From: Apiospora phragmitis
Lineage: Eukaryota > Ascomycota > Sordariomycetes > Amphisphaeriales > Apiosporaceae
Assembly: GCA_038363925.1 (NCBI GenBank)
Contig: JAQQWL010000001.1
Span: 1,550,001-1,614,000 of the forward strand
DNA length: 64,000 nucleotides
Direction: 5' to 3'
Part shown: positions 23,501-35,477 of the stretch, in pieces
Numbering within the stretch: the first letter of the stretch is position 1
Layout of the letters: the number at the start of each line of letters is the position of its first letter
Position numbers and translations under genes: made by a program
The notes under the pieces: generated by a model
The model's input: the letters and a program-made list of their open reading frames with translations, nothing else
The model's database searches: none
Told to the model about the DNA's origin: nothing

Positions 23501-26497
23501 ATAATACTGATCGACCCTAGTCACGATCTCCACGTGGCTTGCCCACCAGCCGCACGGTCCTTGCATGGCTACTTTGAGAAATTAAGATGCCGTTGCCTCA
23601 CGCCGATCCCAAAAGCTGCCACGCCTGACGAGACCGACGCTGAGCACAAATATCTTAGACATCTGGCCTGCTGGGCTGTTGTACTCGATAACATATAAAA
23701 CACCTAAGCAACGACCTTGTAGCAAATCTCTAATCAGAAGTATATACCACTATACGTTGCAACTATTCTGTTAACCCTGGGAATACGCAAACAATCATGG
23801 TAGAGCAGGGGTTGGCGGCGTGCCCCAGGCGTGCCCAAGTGCCAGGGCCATGAGCCTAAATTCCGCAAAAAGCGAACTCCCATGGGGAGACTCGGAGTCT
23901 CACTCGGGAGAGGAAAAAAGGAACGATTTGACCGTTCGCATATATCATCCTGATCCTCCGGCGGGCCCAAGTATATTGTGGGGAAGTTGATGACTCGATC
24001 ATCTCATTAAAGCACGTGGAATAGATGACTTGCCAGACTTGGGCCCAGTAACCTAGGTGCATTCCAACGTATCGTCCCAAGATGAGAGTCCATGGATGAA
24101 AATTCGATGAGCATTTACCAATTAAAGATCTTAACGATTGGATTGCTGCCCGATAACATCTCTGTCTGGAGAGTCCAGGGTCTCTTGAGAAAGATGTTAA
24201 AGTTTGTTGACCCAACAGAAAAAGGAAATTTCGGGCATCTCGTATGGCAGAGGCAGGGGTTTGGTTAGGAAGTAAGACGTCGTATATTGCATTCAGCTAC
24301 ATGTAGGAAAAGGCACCGGATTCGAATATTTATTCCTTTTCCACCGTTATACATATGTACTTATCCACGAATGTGTCAGATGGCTGGATGGCTATGAGGT
24401 AGATAAGCCCTACGGGACGAGAAGGGTACATGTACGTAGCTATAGGTCCTTTCTATATGTACCTATGGCTTCCGTTTCTATTTCCATGTCAGGTGCATGT
24501 AGCTCAGCTGTCGGTAAAACGCCAATCTTCGGAGTACGCTGCACCAGTCGTGGCACGCCGTTGAGAACTGAGTTGTCTCCTTGGCACCGTTGTCCACGTA
24601 TTGATTCCAGTGTCCTTCCGGACCTTACACAATGGATTCTTCGCCGCCGAACATGCTCTAGAAGCATTGATGCGAGCAAGGTTCCCCAGGCCACTTCTGT
24701 GGCAGTCCCCAGCCAAGTGGAAATGAAGCGGTTGGTTCTGACTCGCAGCATGGCAATATTGTCTTTGTGGGTGTGAGATTACCCAACACCCTGGGCGCTT
24801 TATGATTGCTCAACCATACTGGGCATAAACGTTAGGTTATTGCGCGTACGTGTTTCGAACAAGCAATAACGTGATCAGAAGGCGAAGCAACGAGTGCCAA
24901 TACGGATACAGACGAATACAAATGCATGAGTTTATGGCAGGCTGTGTACCAATGCAATGGTCGTCTCAGAGGCCAGCTGCCATGACGGGAGCGGCCGAGC
25001 TTATGTGACCACTACACAGAAACAGAACTCGCAGTTTACCTTCGCGGCCTGTTGCTCGCCGGCTGGTTTTAGCTTTTGAAAGGGAGGCTGCCGACTCTGC
25101 ACCTACATGCTCAAAGATGCCTTACGAGCCATTTTCCAAGGCCAGACAAGGCTGTGTAGCCGACCGTTCGGTGACCAAGCCGGACCTCATAGCTTCTCTC
25201 GGAACCAGTGGGCTGAAGCCGGTGCAGGTGGTCGTATTTGGGTGGCCCACGGCAGCTTTGCGCCTTGTTAAATTGATCCGGGGTCATTCGGTTAACTAAA
25301 GTAGTTGGATCAGGGGTTCCAACCACATCTTTGGTCCGGCTCCAGTCTTATCAATCGCAGTTTGCTGTATGTACTCCGTATGCCCAGATATATTTACCCC
25401 CGTCGATCTAAGTGAGTATGTATATGAGGTAGCCAGTATGTAGCTAAGGTAAGATGCAGCTATCTTGCTTGCATACAGGATATCTTGGAAGAAAATGCTT
25501 GTCTTAAAAAAGCTGACCGACCTCCTTGGCATGGAAGCGGCAGCGATTACTGATGTCTATCGGCGCTAGGTTAGCTCTAGATACCGACTTATTAACAGGA
25601 CAAGCGTCAGTTAGTAATGTCGTTGAAATCGTTAGAATGGAGCGATGTATGTCTGCCTATCTTTAAGTGATCAAAGTGCCCACTTCACAGGACGCAGTTG
25701 AATTGACACTGGCCTTGAATTGCTGGCCTTCTCTCTGCCATCTGCTATCTGCGGATCCCCGGACCCCCGGATCATCAAAGCACAAAAAGCGCGCCGATCG
25801 TCAGCATATTTGATGATGGCATTGATGCGTCCTCCAATCAACACATTGACAAGTCCTACGGTCCTACCCTTGAGTCGGTTGTGGAACGAGAACACGACGA
25901 TCCAAGGCTAACAGGCAGATGGGATGGGATGAGTTGGAATCATCACAGCACTTGCAGCTATCTAACCCTCCCCGGGAGGCAGTATCCTGGGGCTGAGAGG
26001 GACTAGCACCCGCCCTCTGGCCAATCGCTGTATTTGGGGATCCCTTGCCGCCCCAGCGCTCTGTGGGATGCTAGTTGATCGACCCCTGCTCCTTGGATTC
26101 CAGAGCTGCGGGAATAGAGGGGCCTCATCTGTCAATAGTCTATCAGGAGGGGCTCACCTTATCCTCCTCCCTCAGCGACATGCATCTGACTGGCCGATGG
26201 CCTACCGCTCACCGGCCTTCAGCCTCTTTTTGCTCTGCGAAGTCCTGACCGAATGCTTGACCTGCAATTCTGCATGTTCTTGGAACCTTCAACCCTTCTG
26301 CATCACTTACTTCATCCTTTGCTTTCAAGCATTCCACTCGATTCAGGACCCCCTATGATTGCTTTCGGCCGACGAACCAACTAACAGGCACCGTCAGCCA
26401 GGTAAACTTTCAGCTACGAGAACCACCTGTTCCGCAACTCTGCCTTGCGCCCAAAGCTCCGTAAGCAAAGGGCTTCCGCAACAAGCTCTCTTCTACC
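20559..26497. other. 5.9-kb gene-free region between divergent genes
   Basis: Separates the 5' ends of the G-alpha gene (-) and the SH3 gene (+). No open frame here matches a known protein or has convincing codon structure. Notable local features are A-rich runs (about 20685-20704), a T-rich run at 21231-21247, and an ACCTAGGTGC word at 24051-24060. Two overlapping 103-codon frames on opposite strands at 24440-24776 are most likely chance. Confidence 0.5.
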
Positions 26498-29400
26498 ATG
26501 GCCGACGAGGTCGAACGGCTCATCCTTGCGCCCTTCAATGAGATAGTGGAAAAGGCCAATGTTGCGATAGCCAATGCAGAAGGCGCAGATGAGGATGTTG
26601 CAGCGTCAATGCTCAAGGCAGCTCAGAGTCTTGCTAAGGAAGGCGAGCGCGCGCTCAAGAGAATCGAGCCGCTCTGCGACAATAATTATGAACAATATGG
26701 GACAAACTTTGTCGATGCCGTTAAAGAGCACGGTAAGTAATAAGCTATGCCAAACAGAAAAAGGCTGTGCATACTGAACACTGGATGTCTCCAGACGAGA
26801 TTGCGCAGTACCGCGCAGAACTAGAAGACCTGTTATGGGACTTTGATGACTACGTAGAAGCGGATGAGTTTGATGCGGACAAGTTCGACGAGCTACAAAA
26901 AACGTCAAGAAAGGCTGCGCCAAGACTTATGGACATCTTAAAGCGCATGAAGCTCGTGGAGCCAGCAACACCAGCGTTGCGATCTCCGACCAGTCCTTCG
27001 TTCGAAGACCCCTTCTCGCTTAACGGAAGCTCCTTAGCCCCTGGAGAGGAACCGCAGCTTATTGTCCAGCCATCACCCATATCACCAAATGACAGATCGA
27101 TGGACGAGGTAGAGCAGCAGCTCAGTCTTATGATGAGGCCACAAACGGTGCCTGCTGGGAATACACGAACACTTGGCTCTGCTAGTGACCTCGACCGAAG
27201 CAGTTCGCACCGTTCTGATATTTCCACGACCACTTCTGAGCCACCTCCTCCACCGCCCTCGGCTAACCCCTGGCAAGTGGGCCAACCACCACCAACGTTT
27301 GCATCTGATGGCCAGATGGAGGATGACAGTATCCTTGAGAGACGGCCGGAAGTATCAGCAGTTGATTCGCCCACTTTGCCAGTCGCGGTCCCGGCTATAC
27401 CACCTCGGGCTCAACGACAAAGTCACCATCGCCATCAATCCCATTGTTCAAATGAAAATCATGATGGTGTGCAGCGGGATGAAGTGACAGCTCAAAGATT
27501 GTTGGCTTCGGCGGCTCAACCCCTATCCAGCCCAGTTGATACGGAGTCGGGCTATGGTCAGATCATGCCTATGAGAAGTGCGTCTATTGCTGGACACCGC
27601 GTAAGAGCCAACTCAGCAGGCCAAGGCGGTCCGGGCCGCAATGAAACCAACAGAGCGTCAACACAGTCATCAAGCTCGTCGACGTGGAGCAGTCGGCCGC
27701 CATCTGCCAATTCATTGCATTATTCTAACCTACCTTCGAAAAACGAGCATTCCCGAGTCGCATATGCAGCGACAGGCTACCCCCCAAGGATTACGTCTTT
27801 AGCCGAGCCGAAGAGCCACACTATGCGCCAACCATCTGCAGATTCTATAAGCAGCTCTATATTCGACTGTGTTCCATATGATGACCTTCCAAGCCCAGGA
27901 AATGATATGCTGAAAATACCAATGAGCCAGCAAAGTCACTACGAGTACCATGGCAATAGGCCACCATCCTACGCCACAGTTTCACCCAGATACCGACACC
28001 ATGTAGCGCCCAAAGAGCGTCCAATAACAGTCCTGTCTGACGCGTCTACACTGACTGCCTTGGTCCCACCCCCTCTCGGTCCTCTGCCACCGCAGCCAAG
28101 GTCAAGGTCAAGGTCCTTTCAAGAACAAACTCGGCATTCTCGAGTGTCCGAACAGCAGCAACCTCAGCAGCAGCAGCAAATAGAACCAGGGCTGGAAAGG
28201 GCCAGTACACCAGGTCAACGTCAGGACGACCCAGGGATCATACCAGTGGAGACCGAGACGCATGAAGAGACAGGACCAATGCCGTCCAGAAAGCCCGATT
28301 GCAACATCGGCCCCCATAGCTCGTTTTATCAGCTGAAGGGATTTTGTAAAGGCGCTGAAGAGGCAGTCGCGGGAGGGCTGGGTTTCAGAAAGATAAAGAG
28401 ACCGGTAGGAGTAAGTCAAAACCCATTCCTTAGGATGTCTACATCTCCAAACACCAATCTCTTGCTAACGGACCATTAAGGGGTTCTCTACAATGGTAGT
28501 GGCAAAATGCACACACTGCTTCTACGAACTTGATTATAAATCTATCGAACAGGATTTGAAGAATGATTGTAAGTCTAAGTCCCCCCCCCCCCCCCCTTTT
28601 TGGAATGGACGGTATCATGATACTAACGAAATTCGCAGCGACCGGTAATTACACGTCAAATAGTGTTGGGTTTCGGCTACGAGTGCTGCAGAAAAGCCAT
28701 TTGTCAAACAGGCATATTGATGATCAGTTCTATGCCTGCATTTTCTGCATCCGCCTCGGCCGTACCCTCGAAGAGAGTGACTCGACGGTTTCTTCAACCA
28801 GAAGCAACTGTTTGCCCACATGGCACGCCACCCCCGTCCCCTCCCCGTGGTTTCTGGCTTCACCGTGGTTGAAGGGGATGAGATCCCCCCTCATCTGAAG
28901 GACAATTTCGACCTGTGCTTCCCAAACCCACCCACCGCGTCTGTCATGCCACCGCTTGCTCCCGAAGTCGGCCGCCTTCCTACCGCCGTCGCTACGGAAA
29001 CCAGAAAACTGACCCATGGCATCCTGCGAACCCCGCCGGATCGCGCACCGGTGCTGGAGTACGCTGTCGGTGCGAGGATAGTAGGGGTCGAGTTTCCGCC
29101 CAGGTACGAGGGTAAGTGGGCAATCGGCTGGCACGATGGGGTTCGGGGCGCCTTCGAGTCCGATACCGTGAAGCTGGAACCGCCGCCCAGGAGCGAGGTC
29201 CGGATGCAAGGAACCAGTAACATGCAAGCCGTGGCTCGGTGGAAGTTCCGCCAGACAGGTGGCGAGGGCAACTGGCTTAAATTTAACAAGGGCGATGTAA
29301 TTGAGAACATCAGCTGTAAGCTCCAGCTTTCCTCCGCTCGTTATATCCCCTTCATATATTAGCATATGCTTTTTAGACGACGCTAAGCCAGACGACCTCT

Positions 29401-29859
29401 TTTCCTCCGAATATAGGGGCTTACACTGATCATTGGTGCTGGTCCGGGACGTCGTCGAAGCACTGGGGCATCTTCCCGCAGTCGCACATCGACCCCAACA
29501 GCGTCCAGGAGCTGCCGTCCGGCGGCGGCGGCGCGCGGGACAGCAACAGCGTCGCGAGTGCCGAGAAGAAGAGCACCATGTCGTCCCTCTTCTCCATCCG
29601 GAGGACCCCTGCCGAGAATCGTAAGTTCTTCAGCCGCGCCGGCAACGATCCTTCTGGACCCAGACTGGTTATTGACTAAGGCGCCTCTTTGTCCTTGTTC
29701 CTTGTTGGCATTCTAGACTCGACACTTGCTCCTCCTTCTCGACCTGCTACTTCTTACGCGGCGGCGTCTTCTGGTGATAGAGCGTCGTTTACCGACCGGA
29801 TGCCTCTTCGGCGCGAGGGAACGGCAGCAAAGATTCAGTGGTTGTTGGGTAGTTCTTAA
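26498..29859 (+). CDS. Fungal SH3-domain protein with Cys/His (CxxC-CxxC-HxxxH) module
   Basis: Six exons: 26498-26732, 26795-28410, 28481-28568, 28639-29315, 29417-29620, 29717-29859; about 987 residues after allowing one missing T. Residues 1-140 are helical (ADEVERLILAPFNEIVEKAN; IAQYRAELEDLLWDFDDYVE). Residues 150-560 are Ser/Pro/Gln-rich and disordered. Then comes a Cys module: CTHC at 627-630, CIFC at 680-683, FAHMARH at 705-711. After it lie an SH3-like block (VGARIVGVEF...GWHDGVRGAFESDTVKLE) and a recognisable SH3 domain (ARWKFR...WCWSG...GIFPQSHI). A basic tail follows. The frame breaks at TTT 28789-28791: a fourth T gives STVFFNQKQLFAHMARH. Intron 3 has a perfect TACTAAC branch site. 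I recognise this layout as a common Pezizomycotina protein of unknown function; it is probably an adaptor. Confidence 0.85.
28581..28596 (+). repeat. 16-base poly-C tract inside intron 3
   Basis: Sixteen consecutive C residues followed by five T, between the GTAAGT donor at 28569 and the TACTAAC branch site at 28621 in the third intron of the SH3 gene. Non-coding. It is the longest mononucleotide run I noticed in the window, and its length is uncertain given the homopolymer errors elsewhere. Confidence 0.9.
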
Positions 29860-30603
29860 ATCGGCGATGGGGTTTTTTCTTCCTCTTTTTTAAGCAGTTC
29901 TCTCGAGACGGAAGCCGTTGGCGCAGGGTTCGGTGTGGCGCATGCACTATACGAGGCAGACTATGTGATATGATTCTACGACGGACTGACTTGTGGTGTT
30001 GGATTTTCGATACACACACATATATATACCCCCTTTTGTACTACGGCTATACTCACGCGAGAAAAAAATACAAATCTGGATTTCAGGATGATTTATTAGA
30101 CCAGGCCATTGCCTAACAAATCCCATTTGACTTCTCAAGAAGTAAAACAACTGTATAGAAGACGAATGGGTCCCAGTACGACCCTAGAGATCAGAATTCA
30201 TGAAGCAGATGAATGTATGAGATGCCCAACAGTGTCACTAGTGACGATGATACTCTCATATTTCTCTCCCTACAATATTATATTGTGAAAAAGTCACGGA
30301 CACCAACGCCCATGCGGACAATAATTTGGAGAATGAAGCATCCTTTGTTTATTGTCTCTCTATTAATAAGTCGCCCATAGATGAAGTAGGCAGATGCCCT
30401 TCCAGCACACCAAAACAAATATACCTCAACGCCACCACGCAATTCCATGCTAGTATAACACCGACCCATAATCAAGGTGATCGATCATACACACTCCTAC
30501 AAATTCCGGCCCGCCAACCGCCTACCTCCTCGTTCTCTGCCCGGCCCCTTTCTGTTTTAGTTCCAGTATTAGCAGCCAGCCACACATATACACACAGCCC
30601 CCT
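29860..30603. other. Convergent intergenic region
   Basis: Between the 3' ends of the SH3 gene (+) and PEX12 (-). No gene seen. Expected to hold both 3' UTRs. ACACACATATATATACC at about 30011-30027 is a simple AT/CA patch. Confidence 0.6.
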
Positions 30604-32049
30604 CTAAACCATAATCCTCCGCAACCCCTCCGTACCACCCAAGATCCTCCGACCAGTGACGGCGCACCGGCCCTCGCCGCTCTCCCAGCGGCCGCAGCGG
30701 TCGACCCCGCCGGCCCCGCCTGCGGCTCCGGACATGAAGTCCTCCTGGCGCGGGTGCGTACCCTCGACCCAGCGGTGGATGCACGTGTAGCAGTAGACGA
30801 CGCCCGTCTGGCACGCCGTGGGCGTGACGATCTCGCCCTCGCAGATGGGGCAGTCCTGCGAGTCCGCCGGGGCCGGGACCACATGGATCGGCAGCATCGA
30901 CGGCGTGGCGATGGGCGCGTTCGCGGCGCGCTCGACGTCCTCTTCTTGAGGTGTCTTGGGCTTTTGCTGCTGCTTCTCATCGCCGTCACCGGTTTGCTGT
31001 GCCCCTCCCTGTTTGTTTTTGTTGTTGATGCCCTTATTATTATTATTATTATTGTGGTTGTGCTGCTTGTTCTTATCGTTGTTGTTGTTGAGCAGCCCGG
31101 TCGCGACCGGAGGCGGCAGCTCCAGGTTCTCGGCGGCCTTGCGGCTGAGCTGCTTGGCGAAGTCGGAGGCGTACCACCACTCCAGGAACTTGAGGGCGAA
31201 GATGCTGGTCGGCAGCAGGACCGAGAGTCTGCCGAGGATCTTGGGCCCCAGGGTGCGCGGCGAGAGGAAGCTCGAGCTCGTCCCCGCCGCCGCCACCGCC
31301 GCACTATTACTGTTTTGCCCCAACCGGCCGCCGCCGCCCAGCGTCGGCTGGTTCTCCAGCTCCTCGAGCGCCTTGTAGTCGGCCATGTTCATGCGGCGCA
31401 CGCGCGTGCCGATAAGCCAGAGCAGCGGGTGGTGGTACTTGGAGCCGTCGAAGAGGTAGGCGAGGTTGAAGGCGAGCACGGCGAAGCCGCAGGCGGCGTG
31501 GACGGACGGGTAGACCCGCCGCAGGAACCAGCGGTAGCACCACACGAGCCGCTGGGCCGGCGTCGGGTTGCGCGGCAGGCGCGTGTAGTTCGCGCCGAGC
31601 AGGGCGCGCGGCGCCTCGATCTCGTGGGCCTCGTCGAGGCGGCGCTTGAGGTAGGGCGCGCCCACGGACACGAGCAGGTTGCGCCAGACATCCGCGCGGC
31701 CGAGCTTGAGGGTCTCGCGCACGAGTGCCGCGGCGCCGTGCGAGGCGCGCGGGAGCTCGCCGCCGGACCCGACGGCGGCCTCGCGCTTGAGGCCGTAGAA
31801 GTGTTCGGTGAAGCCGCCGCCGCGGGTGCGCAGGTAGTGGCGCTCGACGCAGAGCATGAGCAGGGCGTAGAGCTCGTCGAAGGAGTTGAGGGCCCGCAGC
31901 AGGTAGCGCGGGTACCGCTGGGTCGCGACGGTCAGGAGGTAGCGCAGGGTTGGCGGCAGGAGGGCGTTGAGTTGCTGCTCCGAGAGCAGCTCGAACAGCG
32001 ACGGCTTCTGGTCGTCGAAGGTGCCCCGGAGGGCCGTGACGAACTCCAT
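30604..32049 (-). CDS. PEX12: Peroxin-12, peroxisomal RING-finger import protein
   Basis: Single exon of 481 residues starting [20 protein letters not shown], the conserved Pex12 N-terminus; I chose this ATG although the frame stays open to 32340. Seen: [35 protein letters not shown], hydrophobic segments [16 protein letters not shown] and [20 protein letters not shown], an Asn/Lys-rich linker from AAT/TTG repeats (about 31020-31095), and a C-terminal RING-like domain from residue 400 (CPICEGEI...CYTCIHRW...GRCAVTGRR). With Pex2 and Pex10 it forms the ubiquitin-ligase complex in the peroxisomal membrane that recycles the Pex5 receptor (family knowledge). The gene is strikingly GC-rich from 30650 to 32000 compared with its flanks, which leaves a 511-codon antisense open frame. 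Confidence 0.95.
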   Translation of the reverse strand: MEFVTALRGTFDDQKPSLFELLSEQQLNALLPPTLRYLLTVATQRYPRYLLRALNSFDELYALLMLCVERHYLRTRGGGFTEHFYGLKREAAVGSGGELPRASHGAAALVRETLKLGRADVWRNLLVSVGAPYLKRRLDEAHEIEAPRALLGANYTRLPRNPTPAQRLVWCYRWFLRRVYPSVHAACGFAVLAFNLAYLFDGSKYHHPLLWLIGTRVRRMNMADYKALEELENQPTLGGGGRLGQNSNSAAVAAAGTSSSFLSPRTLGPKILGRLSVLLPTSIFALKFLEWWYASDFAKQLSRKAAENLELPPPVATGLLNNNNDKNKQHNHNNNNNNKGINNKNKQGGAQQTGDGDEKQQQKPKTPQEEDVERAANAPIATPSMLPIHVVPAPADSQDCPICEGEIVTPTACQTGVVYCYTCIHRWVEGTHPRQEDFMSGAAGGAGGVDRCGRWESGEGRCAVTGRRILGGTEGLRRIMV

Positions 32050-32784
32050 GCTGGGATGGAAAGTTGCATATGGAGTCGAGTTGAAGGAAAGACCTGCGTG
32101 TTGGCAGATATTTTTCAGTTCATCTTTGTTGTCGAACGATCGACGTGGAGCGTCGTGGTCGCGGTGCTGTTGGTTACGGTGCGTCGGTCGGGAATCTGGA
32201 AAATGATGCCGAGGTTCATTCCAGGTAAAGTAGGCACGGTGTGGTACACGGGAGCTAAGGCCAACCACGCCCGCACCAGCATTACCTAACATCAGTGAAA
32301 AAGTATCAGGGGCAGCATCACAACATGAATAGTTCTTCATTCACGGATGTAAGTAAGTACTTAGTGACATTTGCAGTCATAACCTGAGGCGTATTATGAT
32401 TATCACTTTTATTTTATTTTGCTTTCCAACATGAGGTGAGTGGCCTCTCTGAACTACATACCCGTAATCAGAGTCCAAGTAGATATGGTACAATTCGCCT
32501 TCAAGCCATCGTCCTCCCCTGAGCAACCAAGAACATCATCATAAATCTTGATCGCATGTTCTCCCTGGCCTGGGGCGGTTGCACGCCATTTTCCAGCTCT
32601 TAGGCTCCGATGGCCCAGACAAAACCGGGGAAGTCTATATCTCTATGTAATGTACAATTGGAAGACGTCCAGGCTAACTACATCGAATAAGTCCTGATGC
32701 GTACACCTCGGTGCTGGTATTTGTACAAATAATTCGTCATTTGTTCCCGCTACCATCCGACATAACACGTTCAAGGGGCCAGAA
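32050..32784. other. PEX12 5' leader (probable UTR intron) and MDJ1 3' flank
   Basis: On the minus strand the bases immediately before the PEX12 ATG are TTTCCATCCCAG, a good splice acceptor, and a GTAATG donor-like site lies in minus-strand TTAGGTAATGC at about 32285. A 5'-UTR intron is therefore likely. The alternative, a 97-residue in-frame N-terminal extension starting from a non-ATG codon at 32340 and lacking Pex12 similarity, is less likely. No separate gene seen. Confidence 0.5.
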
Positions 32785-34568
32785 TCAACCTGAACCCGAT
32801 CCTGACTCTTTCTTGGGTGGCTCATCCGACTTCTTTCCGGAAGTGCTGCCCGTGCCAGCATCGCCCTCATTTGATGTAGGCTTTTGGTGTGCTGGGTGGC
32901 TGGTGAGGTTATGCCAGATAGATTTCAGGAATCCTTCGTTTCTATGCGTGTCTGGATCGTCGTCTTTGCCCGCAGGCCCCGACGATTCAGAACTGAAGGC
33001 TATCGTTAGTAGCCGCTCTAGTCAACCGACAGGACCTGTACCTACCCGGACCTCTTGACATTCATGATGCGCCTCGCGGTTGTGTCGCCCATCTCGTCCG
33101 CCAGCATCTCCAATATCGTCCTCTGGTTGGCCGAAAGGTACTTGGGCATCTGGACTCGGAATTCAACCTTCAGGTCACCAGTCCCACCCCTTCGGCCTCC
33201 GAGCTTTTTCATGCCCATCCCCCCAAGTGTGGTCTTGTCTCCTGTGTTGGTTCCAGTAGCCACCTTGACCTTGACCTCCCCATCGAGCGTAGGAACCGTG
33301 GTCTCGCCACCCAGCATCGCCGTGGTCAGAGGGATGTTGGCCGTGTAAAGGATGTCGGAGCCGGCGCGCTTGAATTTCGTATCCTCCTCGACGCGGACAT
33401 GTATGAAGAGATCTCCTCGGGCGGTTCGGGTATTGGGGTCCACACCACCGCCAGTGATAGGAGCATCTCCTTCGCCGTCCATCCTCAACTTCATGCCATC
33501 CTCGATACCACCGGGGATATCCACCGTGATGTTCTTGCGCTCCCGAACCACGCCATTTCCGGCGCATGTTCGGCAGTCAGATCCTCGCGGCGCCGTTTGG
33601 CCCGAGCCCTTGCAGCTCGGACACGTAGATGCCATTTGAAAGCCCCCCGTCATGAAGTGTACCGCGGTACCTGTGCCACCACATGTTTTACACTGGGACC
33701 GTTTAGTTCCCGGCTTCAGGCCACTTCCAGTGCAGGTGTTGCATTCGACAGTCGGGTGTATCGTGATCGTCTTCTTGGTGCCTCTGGCTGCTTCCATGAA
33801 GGAGATGGTGGCACCAACTTCTATATTTTCCCCACAAGGAGACCACCAGACCCGAAAGGACTTCCACGTCCGCCTCCACCGCCGCCGAAAGGATTTCCGC
33901 CCGCACCACCGGTGAATGCCGAAAAGATGTCATCAAAGTTGATGTTGGTACCGAATCCGCCCTGGCCGCCCCCAAAGCCTCCGAAGCCGGAGAATGGGTG
34001 ACCGCCGCCAAAGGGATGGCCGCCAGCACCGGGCTGTGGTTCCCCGCTGGGATCGAAGCCAGCTGCGCCGAATTGGTCGAATTGCTCCTTCTTCTTGGGG
34101 TCGGATAGGATTTCGTATGCAGCTTGGATTTCGCCAAACTTGTCCTTGGCCGAAGGGTCCTTGTTGGTATCGGGGTGGTATTTCTTGGCTAACCCATAGT
34201 AGGCTTTTTTGATCTCTCCTGCCGAGGCCGACTTGGTAACTCCCAGGGCCCTATAGGGGTCTTTGACGGCGAGAGTCCTCGATGTTGCGTGGAAAGTCTA
34301 TGAGTGCCCAATGCATATTAGTGCTGAGCAAAGGGTACAATGGCGGGGATCCGGCTGGGCCGCATAAAGCATTACTTACCCGTCGTTGAGTTGAATTGTC
34401 ATGAGAAGATTTTGCTTCGTAGATGGCTAATCTCTTGGCGGCAGTGGTAATCTGTCGGGTGGGTGCGTTTTTGCGAAGACACTCTCGTAATCGTTGCCGG
34501 CCGTAGATGTGAGTCGGGGACAGCAGCCGCGCTGGAATGGCGGCCTTGGCTACAACGCTTGCATTCAT
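32785..34568 (-). CDS. MDJ1: Mitochondrial DnaJ/Hsp40 chaperone Mdj1 (one-base frame break)
   Basis: Three exons, minus strand: 34568-34380, 34297-33046, 32992-32785; about 549 residues. Order: basic, Ser/Arg-rich presequence (residues 1-73, ending [11 protein letters not shown], typical of matrix import), J domain from 76 with HPD at 104-106, Gly/Phe-rich region ([18 protein letters not shown]), and four CxxCxGxG zinc repeats ([32 protein letters not shown]). A substrate-binding domain and a Ser/Lys-rich acidic tail follow. It stimulates mitochondrial Hsp70 (Ssc1) in folding of imported proteins (family knowledge). In exon 2 a stop appears after GGLLVG; adding one C to the plus-strand CCCC at 33830-33833 restores [12 protein letters not shown]. 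Exon 2 as given is 1252 nt, but the exon 3 junction needs phase 2, confirming one missing base. The exon 3 acceptor used is CTTCAG; the nearer TAG would create a stop. Confidence 0.95.
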
Positions 34569-35477
34569 GATGAATAACAAACAGCAGGTGGTAAATTATA
34601 ATAGAGAGAAGGAAAATATCATGGCAGGCCTGAACCGGATACCGGAGTCACCTGGGGCGTATAGCAGGACGTGGGTGGGTGAATTGAACGAGAATGCGAT
34701 CGCATCCAGCATAAAAAAGTTCACGAAGCTCTTTGAAGGCACTGGAATCATCTAAACTTTTTTCTGGAAAAGACCCGCGAGCTGCCGCGCTCCAAGCTTC
34801 CGCCCGAGCCAGGATTGTGATAGGTACAGTACATGACGATGGTGCCGCAATCGCTGCGAGGTGCCTCAGGCATCCAAATTTTTTGGGAAGCGGCTGTACG
34901 TACTGGTATTGGTATCAGGCAATCAATTGCTGACCTAACCATCAATCCAGCCTGGTCTGCATGGCGCAAGGCGGAGGGCGCTCGTCAGTCTTGTACCCGC
35001 ATCGGTGGGTCAGAAACCGGTCCCGTTAAACCGAATCCCTCAAATATGTAATTCAAACCTTGATGGATTGACGCTAGCTAGCGATAACGATTGCAAGATT
35101 GTTGTCATGCTCATCAAAAGCTTCAGGCATTGGCCGTTGTTGTATGGGGGGATAAATTCGTAAAAAAGGAGCACTGCTGTGGTCATAAAGAAGCAGACTA
35201 TATATTTCAAATGTGTAAATACTCGCCAAATGCACAAAAGCAAGATTGGACGAGCCAAAGCTGACGTTTTCCACCGCGTCAAACCAATAATTTCCTATCG
35301 TGGTGGATGCAAATGACCATTATGCCAGACAGGTATTCAACACCCAAAACGCCTTGTAAACCCCCCGATGATCAAAAAACAAACCCCAAGGCACAATCCC
35401 TGGGCCTCGATAAACACCGCGTAGTATGCTGCCCGACGTCATGTAAATGTCCAATGCTTCATTAATGGGTGGGTACA
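34569..35477. other. Intergenic; MDJ1 promoter, SAP30 3' flank
   Basis: No gene seen. Plus-strand frames of up to 80 codons here have no similarity I recognise. Confidence 0.6.

Noticed and set aside
24440..24776. Opposed 103-codon frames on both strands
   Set aside because: Both strands open by chance; neither resembles a known protein.
30754..32289. 511-codon open frame on the plus strand
   Set aside because: Exactly antisense to PEX12; created by strong GC bias. Its Arg/Glu/Val-rich product matches nothing.
32050..32340. 97-residue N-terminal extension of PEX12
   Set aside because: Starts at a non-ATG codon, is not Pex12-like, and is preceded by a better explanation (5'-UTR intron).
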